From the NCBI GenBank assembly GCA_013398295.1, contig VZSF01001070.1:434028-498027 (forward strand): a stretch of DNA of 64,000 nucleotides, given 5' to 3'. The notes under the pieces are model-generated. The model worked only from the letters and a program-made list of their open reading frames with translations, did not search any database and was not told the origin of the DNA. The DNA comes from Chionis minor (taxonomy: Eukaryota > Chordata > Aves > Charadriiformes > Chionididae). Both the position numbers and the translations under genes were made by a program. Below, one piece after another: positions 27,001 to 39,000 of the stretch (position 1 is the stretch's first letter; each line of letters starts with the position of its first letter).

Positions 27001-30000
27001 TGTTTAAGTTCTCCATGCTCCGTCAATACAGTTATGCCTGAAATGAGAGGTCAATACTCTGTGTTCCTATGTATCAATACTGAGAGACGATTTTAAGTAT
27101 TTTATAGTTTGATGTGTGAAAATGTAGTAGAAAACTGTGTGTTGAATTTTAGGACTAGCTTTTCACTCTTAATTTCAGAATGCTAGAAGAGAAAGAAGAA
27201 CCAGGTTTTCTTACGGGTTTGAAGATCCCTGCTCCCTGGGCTGCTGGGAAGACTGTAGAAACAGTTCACCCTGTCAGGGATAACTATAAATTTAAAGAAA
27301 CTGTACATATTCCAGGAGCCCGCTGTTTGTATCTTAGATTTGACAACAGATGTTCTTCGCAATATGATTACGATAAGGTAAGCAAGGGCTGATTCAGAAA
27401 TTCTTTCTTTTGTATATGTTTCCATCAGCAGCACTTCCCATTTTCATCTTTTCTGCCCCTTGTGTTTCATGGCACCTTATTTTCAGTGATGAGGATAATG
27501 CAGGAGTTTTTTATTGATAGGAGCTTATTAGTGTACACTGTAATGTCACAGTCTACTTCCTTCAAGGTACAGGGATGCAGAGAGGTTATTTCTTGTGTGG
27601 CACAAGTGTGAATAACTTTTCAAAAGAATTCTTGAATTTCATCCTAAGATTAGACTTAGCTAAATGATAGAAAATGTACAAAGGGTTGTTGACATGAAAA
27701 GGCAGGAAGATGAAAATAAATCGTTCATGTGTAATTTCTATTCTTCTTGAAGAAACAATCCAAAAAGAGTATATGCTTAATTCTTCTTGTGTATTGTTTC
27801 AGAACATAATATCCAGTTATTGTTTCAATGTTTAAAACCTATCAGTTATGAGGATCTTTTCTTAAGAGTTAGGCTCTGTAATTAGGATGTTTCCTTGAAA
27901 GATGTCAGAAGTAGTGGTAGTTATGAAATAGGAGGAATATAGTAGGCTTCAGAGGTGTGGGTTTTGGGGGCAGGAGGGTTTGGTTTGGGTTTGGTTTTTT
28001 CCCCCCTCAGATATTCATACCAACTTTTCCTTTTTTTTTTATTTTTTTATTAAATTCATTTTGTGATGGCTCAGATTGTCAAAGTTCGACTTCCTTCTCA
28101 TTTTTGCTATTGGTCAGTTTTCCTTACTTCACAGATTTTAATCTAGCTGCCTACATTGTAGATCAGCAGTTTGTTTAAACTGGGCAGAACTGGCAAGGTT
28201 ACTTCTTTTTCCTGCCTGATGATAAATGACTGTTTACATGGATTTTGAGAACACAACTAATAGCACTTTTGTGCTTGTTTGTATAATCGGAGTGCTACTC
28301 GTGTTCCTTACTAATTGTTGCCATATATTCTTTGACATAGAGCAAGTCCTGTGATGCTCACTGCCATTAGTTATTTATAAGCATCTTTAATATTAATGTC
28401 ACCCATTACTGGTTAAACCCCTCCAGAAAACTTTGGGGCTCATCGAGTTCCCACTGAAATCACTGACGAAATATTAACTTTGATGGGAGCAAGACTGATC
28501 GATTTATTAGTAGAGAGGCAGTATGTTCTAGTTAGCTCAGCATAAGGACTGGAAGTTAGGATTTCTCCTGACTTCAGCTCCCAGTTCTGTTGCTGACTTG
28601 CTGTGTGACCTTGGGGGCAAGTCACTCCATTTCCTCTGTGCCTCAGTTTCCCCATCTGTAAAATGGGGATAATAATACTTGCCTACTCACCTCACAGGGC
28701 TGTTGTGAGGATTTGTTAATGTTGATAAAGCGCTTTGAAAATATAAAGCGCGGTGTAAGTGCTAAGTATTATTATTATTATTAGATTTTCTTGTTTTTCT
28801 CTTACAGTCTAACAGTGTATTTTATGTTTTGAAGTTGGTGATCTATGCTGGTCCTAACACAAACAGTAGGAAGGTTGCTGAGTATGGAGGCAATACACTG
28901 GGATATGGCAGCCGTAGTGTCTTAGGAACTGGTTGGCCGAAAGACTTAGTAAAGGTACAGTATTATAATCCAACAATATTTCACATAGAAAAATCCCCTT
29001 TGGAAAACACGTCAAGTCCATTTTAACCCTTATAGCAATGAAGCCCAAGCTTTTAAGTGTACGGTTGTCCATGATGAGATCAATTCATAAGTGGGCTCTT
29101 CTGTCCTTGGGGAATAACTTTAAACTCAACTGTATGTTATGTGTGATGCTTATCTTGTTTTGTTATGTCGTACTGGAATTCATTCTCGGTATGTTTCACT
29201 CCTGGAGTCTCTAATGGCACTACTGTTCTCATAAGTGTATCTTCCTAGGAGGAATTCTTGCACAGTCTGAGGCTGTGCGTGTTTTCTTAAGGTCCATAGG
29301 CACGACTGCATTTTTTTTAACACTAGCCCACCAATATAACAAGTAGTAAATGCTGCAACTTTCCAACCATTTGTGTTGGATTTTAAAATTACATTGGATG
29401 CTTTTGGTAGTAAAGCCAAGACAGAAAAAATCCCTCATACATCTTGAAACTTCAGTATTTCAAGAATTTTACAGAATGTTCCCTCAGATTATATGCAGTA
29501 TGATTATTTTTTTTCTTATGTGTTTGTGCTGCTACACAGTCCCACACTAAAACTGGGCTTATACACATAATAAAATAACTTCGAAAAAGAAAACAAGAAG
29601 TAATAAACTAGAAAGCAATTTCAGACATTGATTGTTCACAATTAATGGAATTTCATTGATTTTTTTTTTTTTGACAGAGATTTGTATACTGCTCTTTTAG
29701 CGAAGTCTTTTATTAATGTGTTGACATTCTTCTTTAAGAGCTTGTCTGTCTTCATTCGGGAAGAGAACAGTTGATTATTGCATGGCTTCTTGCAGTCAAA
29801 TAATGAAAGCATTTTGATGAAAATCAAGGCCAAGTAACACAGACTGATAAATTCTACTTTTGATTCTACAATTACAGTGGATTTTTTTGTTCTATTATAA
29901 CTAGCCAGCAGCAAAACTAAAATCAAATCATCACTGAGATATCCTTACAAAAAGGGAAGAATCTTAAATCAGAGTATATAGTTGGAGATAAAATTAATAC

Positions 30001-33000
30001 TCAAATAACTGTCATTAAAAACATTAATCCATAAAATAAGCCACTTTTATGAAAAGCCTGTTTGTTTGCCTCAATTCCTGAATGTATCTTCTTTTTTTTT
30101 TTTTTTTCCCCTCCCTCCTCCCCCTCAAAATTTTAAGGTGGAAGGAGATACAGTCACCTTCTCCTTTGAAATGCGGAGTGGTCGTGAGCACAACACTCCA
30201 GACAAAGCTATGTGGGGCTTTGCTTGCACTGTTCGAGCACAGGTACTCCAACATGACAGATTCCATGGGATAGGTTCAGCTTCAGTTTGTCTTCTGTCTG
30301 TTCCACACTTCAGATCAAATAGAAATGCACTTTGAAGTTGGAAGCTAACATTTGAAACTTAAAAGAGTAACAGCTTGCTTATTTTGGCAATAAAACAAAT
30401 CATCTCTTTGCAGTGTAAAGGACCTAAGTTTTAGACGTTTGGCTTCCTTAGCTAGAGATGGTCTGTAGTACGCTTGGGGTTTTATGGAGATAGTTATTAC
30501 CAAATATGTCTTACCTATCTCTTGTCATTGGCACCGGACTTGCATGAAGTCACTGTAATATCTCTTGGTGCTTGTAGATCAGGATTTCTTTGAAGAGATG
30601 GGTATCTTGTAACAACCTGGAAATTGGAGATTTAATGAGGGGATACTGATTCCAGCCTATAAATAAGAGAGGGGAGGGATGCTGGGATCAAACAAAAGGA
30701 AACTTGAATCCCACTACCAGGAAGCTAAGACTAGGTCTGTGAGATGACAGATCTGCAGGCCAGAAAATGACTGAACCAAAAATAACTTTACCTTTTCCTT
30801 TCTTGGTTCAGGACAATAACATTTAAAGCATTTGTTTCTTGTCTTGAGTTGTTCTTATTTATTGCTTTAAATTGTTAAAACATTTTTTCAATATACCTCC
30901 GTGTAAGAGACATATGAGAGCTATATATATATCTTTATACATAAAGATTCTATATAAAAATATGAAAACTCCTTTCTTGAAATATATTGGGGAAGGACTT
31001 CATGGTTGATTGATTAGTGCAACTTACCACTGTTCTACTGCAGGAGTCTTCAGAGGACGTGTCAGGAGGCTTGCCATTCTTAGTTGACCTGGCACTTGGC
31101 CTTTCTGTGTTAGCTTGTTCTATGCTGCGAATATTATACAATGGACCAGAAATTACCAAAGATGAAGAAACCTGTCAAGAGCTCTTAAGATCTAAATTAT
31201 TACAAAGGTAAAAACCAAAATTTAATCTGAGTTCCCAAGTGGGTTTTTTTCCGAGGGAAGTTAATTTTTGTAGTTGTGCTCAAGTCTTACATTTTAAGGC
31301 GATTTTTTTTATAATTTTTCCTGCAGAGTTTGTTCAGCACTTGTGTTGCCTAAAACTAACGGAATATTCTCTAGAATAGAGGTTTTCTTTAGAGTAAGTG
31401 GAGGAGAATTGGGCTATGCTTGGTACCAGCCACAGTTAATATGTTAATATGCAGTCTGTCTTTGTAATGTGTTGTTGACTAATGTCTCTTTCTGAGTGAG
31501 AAGGAAGAGTTAAGGAAAAAAAAATTGAAAAATCCTTTTGTTCTGTTTTTATTCATTTTTCCAGGTGCCAGTGGCAGGTGGAAGCTAATGGTGTAATATC
31601 TCCAGCCCTTACACCAAGTCCTTCTCCTTTGCCTCTTACTATAGAAGAAGATAGAGAATTTACATACCCTTCTGATGTTCTAGTGCCTCCTGTTGGACAC
31701 TATTTTGACTTGCCTAGGATTAGGCTGCCTCCAGGAATCATGATAAAACTCAGGGAAATTTCTGGACGTGCTCGGCCTCAATTTAGACCTAGTATAAAGT
31801 AAGTAGTCATTGTTTTGCTCTATTTTTCTAACTTGAATTTTATTTTTTGAAATGTTTGGTGCCAAAGTAAACGAGATTAAAAAAGCAATGGTAACGGTGC
31901 AGCATGCCTGTCGTGTATGATGGTGTGTATTTAATATTCTGTAAATACTTGTTAGTGAATGCAGCGTCTGGTAAATTGTAAATATGAATTGTCAAAGTTT
32001 GTCAGTTATTCTTGCTTAATCAGTTTGGCTTTACCTATAACCCTAGGGAAGTGATTCAGCCAGAAGTAATGGAGGAGATGGTAGTTTCATGTGTGATTAA
32101 ACATTTGAATTTGGTTGATGCGCTTCAGTCCCTGATAAATTTCCAGTATCAGGAAGAACATGCCGAAGAATATGATTTACTTTGTAAAATTATGGGAGAG
32201 ACCTTTAAGAAGCTAAATGCCATGGAGAGACAATTGCAGGTAAAAATAAAATTACACAAAAAAAGAAGGGGGTTTTTTGAGAATAGAAGTGTATTTTCAG
32301 CATTTTAGAAACATAGAAATACAAAATGTATTCCTTTTTCTTCTTTTAAGATCTCATCTACTCCTTAAGATGAACAACTACAGTAAGTGTTATTTTTTGT
32401 CTCTTTATTAGAGTGTGGCTGAGCTGGAACAGAAATGGCAGAATGAGGTAGATGACGCCATGCATGGGAAGCTGGAGAACAATGTCCCGTTCTTTTATGA
32501 TTATCACTTCAATGAGGTAAGCATTGTGGCTGCTGCGTGTGCTCGTGCCTCATGCTGCTCTCTCAATCGAACATGTTCATCCTTTTCCTTCACTTTGTTT
32601 AGAGCAAGATGAAAGATCTAGAACTTCTGTGTTCAATGAAAGAAGTTTCTTTTGATGGAAGCGATCTCGAGAATGTGGTCCTGGCATTAAGGTTAGTAGC
32701 TGGCTGTGGAGTGTACCGTTTAAGCGAGGTCCTTTAAAAGATAGGCAGCTTTAGGCAGCTGTGGAATTTCAGTGAGCTCCAGAAGTAGGTATGCTGGGTT
32801 AAAGGTGCATACGTACATAAAAGCTTATTGAAGTAGGCACTTGAATCTCATTGTACCCTGTGTTACTTAATGATGTGAAACAGAAGCTGGCACTAAATGT
32901 TTTGAAAACATTTGATGTCTAATTCTGTTAAAGGGTGGTAGACCTATAGAAAGAAAACAATTTTGGGGGGCAGGAACTTTCAGATGAATTTCTAAGGAGG

Positions 33001-36000
33001 GATGCAAATGCTTTAAAACTTAGTTTTCCTGTTTGTCTAGCAATATCTGATTAAACTGTCAGAAACATTTGTGCTAAATATATTAATATTAGTACCTACA
33101 GCTACAAGTACTTGCTATCAAATCACTTGTTTATTTCTTTAATTTTTTTCTGCTTTCTACTTTGTTGGTATAGAATTAGATTGATGCTGTATGTCTTCTT
33201 TAAAATAACCTTTCTCAAAGTGAGACTTTATTTCAGAAGTCACCAAAACATAATTGAGTTTGCTTCTTTTATTTTTCTTTCATGATCTTAGGGAGAAGTT
33301 TTTTCAAGAGGTGAATTCACTGATACAAAAGACCTCTCATCCCCTAGCAAAAACCAAAACGTTAGTTAAGAGCTTGATGAACAGAGCAGAGCTGTTATTA
33401 CATGTCACTATTGCAGCACAGTCCGGTATCACAAGAAGTATATCTGGTACCCCTGCAGAGACTCCAGGTATATATCTCATTACCAGCATTGTACTACTTT
33501 TCGTTTTTTCTAAAGATAGAACTTATTCCTTTTCTCTTACTTTCCCTCTTTCATTTAAATTAAACTGAAACTTTTTTTACTTTTTCAAATTAAATATATT
33601 TTTTTTACTGTAAATGAAGTCAAGTCTTTGTTTCTGATTACCATAATGATGGTAAATTAAGGTCTCAGTAATAATATGTGGAATTTAAACTTTAGTCTCC
33701 TGAATTATTGGGAAAAAATGCTTAACCTAATCAAAACCAAACTAACTTGAAACAACGCCTGAAAACAGGCAAGTCCTCAGAACTGAGTTGCAAGTTCTTG
33801 CTTAGACTGTCTTTTCCCCACCCTGTGTTATAACTTTCACTGGAATGTCTACAGTGATTTTTTAAAACCAGTTTGTAAATAACCTCCTGCAGTAGGAGTG
33901 ACATTTTTTCATATTGTATAATATTGCAGCCTGTAAATCAGCATCTGAAGCAAAAGTGATTTCTCACACGGTCCGCCAGCCTGTCTTCCTTCGCAGTATG
34001 TCAGCACCATCTGACTTAGAAATGATCGGTAACGAAGATATCGAGTTTGCTAGATCAAGTCAAAGGTATACAAGCGTTTATTCCACTAAGCTGCTTTACA
34101 GTAATGTGGCCTGTACAGTTAAAATCATCATAAACTTTGCAGGCATAGCACTTTCTTTTTTTTTTTCTCCTTTGGAACAGCTTACTGCTGCTAGGTGTAA
34201 TAATCCTATATTCTCGTAGGCGCCGCCATGTTACCAGCCACAGAAGTAGCTCTTTCACTCTTCTGCAGTCACTGACCATTGAGGACAGCAGAGATAAACC
34301 CACATACAGCGTCTTACTGGGGCAGCTGTTCGCTTTCATCGGAACCAATCCTGACCAAGCGGTATGTCACTTTAAATGTGCTAAATTGTTATATTTTCAA
34401 ATGCAAGCTTTCACAGAGAAGGGAGGTGTCTTGCTTGTGTCTCGTTAACAAAAACAAACAAACAAAACCTTCTAGGTATCCAGCAGCAGTTTTCTGCTAG
34501 CTGCTCAGACGAGGTGGCGTCGTGGGAATACAAGGAAGCAAGCCCTGGTGCATATGAGGGAGTTGCTGACGGCAGCTGTTCGCGTTGGTGGTGTGACGCA
34601 TCTTGTAGGCCCAGTGACCATGGTACTTCAGGGAGGACCAAGGTTTGGTTATTTCTCTGAAAATAATTAAATGTTTTGGTCTCTGTAGAAGACAGTAAAT
34701 TGTTTTGTGCAAAGAAAAACAGTGAGAAGTGAGTAGCTGTGAGAGCTCAAGTTTCCCGAACAAGGCTTGCAGCAACCAGTTTGGCCCTTGTGGGATAAAA
34801 AGGCAGAAACCTCTAAGAAATGCTTTTATTTGGCAGCAGATGAACTTCCCTTTCACGCTGGGATGACGTGTCCACAGATATGTATATAGGGTACCTTACT
34901 CTCCTGACTTAATTCTAAATTTATGTTAATTAAGTATTAGTGGTAGATTTAGCTGATATTGTCATTTAAGCTTGATAAATATTTTGTATTTTGATTTAGT
35001 CAAATTTCAGTCGTGTCTGAGCTAAAACTGCCTACTATCTTGTTTACATATGTGTCATATTAAAGCCTTAAGTGACTTGCAGTTTTGCTTCTAAATCTTC
35101 CTTGACTAATTCTTAATACGCGCTGATTTATTATTTTTAAAGCTATATTTGGAAGTTTGTTCATTGCATTTAACCTAGAAAGCTTACCATTTCAAATATC
35201 TTAACTACCAACAGAATTGAAGAACTCACATGTGGCGGGATGGTGGAACAAGTCCAGGAAGCTTTTGGAGAGACTATGACATCTGTGGTCTCGCTGTGTG
35301 CTCGCTACCCCATTGCTTGTGCAAACAGCATTGGCCTCTTATGCACTATACCTTACACAAGGTATGTGAAAGTATTTCAGGAAGAGAAGGAGGGCATCCG
35401 TAGGTGTCCTTGTTAGGTTTTGCCTTAAGGAGAAGCATTACGTAGTATAAATATGTAATAAACACTCACTTTATTCATAATGAGGAGTATTTGAGAATAT
35501 TCTGTTAAATTCTCTCAGAATAGAGAATTTCATCTGGGGAGGACAAGAGAGACACAAAACCATCTTTCTGCAAATTGAACTAGTTAATTGCTGAGTTAAC
35601 AGCAAATTCTGGGTTTTCATTGTGTCTGTCGCTAGTGACTGAAAAGTTACTTAAGTAAATTCTGAATTTCTCTTCCTGTACAGGAGCGAAGAGAAGTGTT
35701 TGGTACGTAGTGGCCTTGTACAGCTTATGGACCGGCTTTGCAGTTTAAGCAGCCAGACGGAATCCAGTTCGAATGAAAAACAGACTAAGAAACAGAAGGT
35801 GGCCACCATGGCTTGGGCTGCGTTCCAGGTGCTAGCCAATCGATGTGTTGAATGGGAGAAAGAAGAAGGTAGGAACACTACCAAATACATTTCTACTGTG
35901 TGCTTTAGAATTGCCCAAGTCTCTGAGAAGTGGTGTAAATGTATTCAAAATAGGGCATTCACTCACCATGACTTCAGTACTGTGCGGGTTCTTTAGAACA

Positions 36001-39000
36001 CACAAGTGGATACAAAAATAAGTTCATTTTCTTGTGGTGTTTTTTTTTTTTAATTCTAGCTTTTTTTCATCCTCATGAGAGTGTTCACGTTGCAGATAAT
36101 TTCAAGTCTGCCACTTGGTTCTGTCTAGACATAACCAGAGAACCTGGAGACCCTGAATGATCACTTACGCATTTCTCCCGTGATAGGATTCACCCAAAAC
36201 ATTCATAAGCTTACAGACACATGGCTATTGGCTAATGGGACATAGAAATTGTATCAGATTTAATTTTTAATCAAAGACACTTTATATATAAAAATTTTGC
36301 TATAGCAAAACAAAAATGTCTTTTACTATTTTCATCTCATGGGTAAGGAATTTGTAGATGTGTATGTTCATTTTTGTTAATTATAGTTGTGTATTCTTGA
36401 ATTACATTTAAAGGTGGTTCAACAGAAGCTGTTCACTCTGGTCTGGCTCGTCAGGTCTCCAGCCTTCTTACCAACCATCTTGCACGGGCTACGGAGTGTT
36501 GTGGTAATCAAGCTGCAGGAAATGATGCCCTTCAAGATGTTCTCAGTCTTCTTAATGACCTGTCAAGGTACAAAGCCTTTGTCTCTGGAGTTTTGCGGTT
36601 TTTTTTTTTAATGTATGAAATGATTTTTTTAATGTATGAAAGCAAGTTGGGGTTCTTATGAGGATTTTTTTTTTTGCACTAGCGAAGGTAAGGTAGCTTC
36701 CAAAATCATTCCAAAACTTGATTGTAAACTGACCCTTACTCAATCTTAGTGTTTAATCAGTGCTATCAGGTTATGTAACAATTGACGCAGGTAAGTTTTT
36801 GTCAGACACCGAAATTTTTTTTAATTATATCTTGTAAATAACAAATTCACTTATGGTTAATTCCACAAGACTCATGAAACAATACATCTTTTTTTCTAAC
36901 AGTAGTTATTTGGGGGTTTTTTCCCTTTCAGGAGTCACATAGGTAAAGCAATCCTGAGCCAGCCAGCCTGTGTGTCCAAGCTTCTGTCTCTTCTCTTGGA
37001 TCAGCGTCCTTCTCCAAAGTTGGTCCTTATAATTCTCCAATTGTGTCGTGCTGCACTGCCTCTCATGAGTGTTGAGGACTGTGGAAATGTGGAATTGCCT
37101 CCCTGGAGTTACTCAGTACCCTCTCTGAACAGTGAACAGGATGATCCCAGTGACCCAGCCTCCAAGATTGCCTCTTTGCTGTTGGCAAAGCTGGCAGATT
37201 ACGTAGTACCAGGTACCAGCATCTTTTTGGTGTCATGCTAATTTGAGAAATTGCCAAGCAAGTCGTATTTCTTCAAGGAGCTTTTGTATTGACAGAAAGC
37301 TCAAGTAGGAAAAGGTATATGATATGTCAGTGTTGAAAGATAGGACATTTCTGTGACTTTCCATCTGCCTCTTAATTTAACTGTTCTCAGACTAAGGTGT
37401 GTATCACAGTGATGTTTTAGATGCATCTTGGGTGTGTTAGCATTAGTTTCAAGGGCAAGAAAGTTTGTTGATGGAGCTCATGCTTGTGTGTTTTTCTTTG
37501 TTTTGTTTGTTTTCCTTTCTACTTCAAGGATGCCAAACAGTTCTTTCTCCAACTGCCTCTGAGCCGGATACTACTTTGGCAAAAGCCAGCCCTAAAAATT
37601 CCATAAAAGGTGATAAAGATCCTGGAGAAGAAAGCGAGGCAGTGGATGGTAAACTTTCTATTTTTATTCATAAGCGGGAAGACCAGTCATCCCATGAAGT
37701 CCTTCAGCCATTGCTAAGGTAATCTTAACTCACTGGGTTGGAATTAGCAACCAGTTTAGCCAATTGCATTTCCCCCTTTTTTTTTTTTTTTAGTGCTGTA
37801 GCTGTAGAAAAATGTATCCTAGACATACTGGTAATGAGAAAGCAAAATGTCATACCAATTTGTTGTGTTTACTGGCAAAACAACAATAAGATGATGCAAA
37901 AATGGTTTTATAGGGCTGATGCTTAACATACTGTTATGTAGATAAAAATTCATACCACTATACTGTGAATTTGTGGTGAGGCAGCAGCAGAAAGGATCTA
38001 AATCCCAATGCTTCCTGGACTTGTCTGTTTTGTAGAAGACAACTTGGCCATGTTGAGGGCAGCAAAGCTGAAACAGAACTAAGTAGACGGATTTGTAAAA
38101 GAAGGAGGGGGATATGAATTGTGTCATTTTGGTTTTGGCTTGATTACCAGCCGTGTAAGCCACTAGCAAAGGAACATAAAAACATCTTAATCTGTCTGAA
38201 AGTAATAACATCAAAAAGTAGCTACTTAAATGATACTCCATCAGAAAAATTTAATGTATCTTGTTATGGTATTATAGACTATGTAGCACTAACAAATAGA
38301 ACTGTCAGAGCAAAATGGCTTTAAAAGCATAGCTTTTAATAATCATACACTGGATAATAATATGCTATTACAGCTTCTTTAGTATTCTTAGTACCCACCT
38401 GGATTTTGAGATTTCTGAATGTCAAACAGCTAACGTTATCACCTCTTGCATTTTGTGCTATTTGTTTCATCTTCCCTCACTCCAAGCTGGTTTTGAACCC
38501 ATGCTGTAAAAATGATACTAAAAGATAGAGCTTATCTAAAAGATAGAGTTGGGTGTTCTTAAGTGAAAGGTTAACTTGGACCCCTTAGGCATTTGTGTTC
38601 AGTAAAAGCCAATTTCATGATACTTTTTTTTTTTTTTTTGGGGGGGGGGGAAGGGTTAAATTGCTATGCAAATAACAATATTCAATAGTATTAAATTCCT
38701 CTTGTACAGTGCAATTGGGTATGTCCTTGACTATAAAGTATTTCTATTATTGTTAAGCAATTCAGTTGCAAGGTTTGTTTTCAAATAATTTAAAAACACG
38801 GATAATATGTTAAATTGGACTGTATAGTTCAGTTATATTTTCCACCAAAGAAAACAAAGCTAAAGTGTTTTGTTTTCATTGTAATAGTAGCTCAGAAGGT
38901 CGTCCATTCCGACTAGGAACTGGAGCCAATATGGAGAAAGTGGTGAAAATGGATCGAGACATGACAAAAGTAAGAAAAGGAGTAACTAGAGAATTACTCA

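Noticed and set aside
28440..28655. 71-codon open frame on the minus strand
   Set aside because: It lies within and beside the MIR element; no protein character.
37819..38241. 140-codon open frame on the minus strand
   Set aside because: Intronic, no homology recognised, no promoter or splice support.
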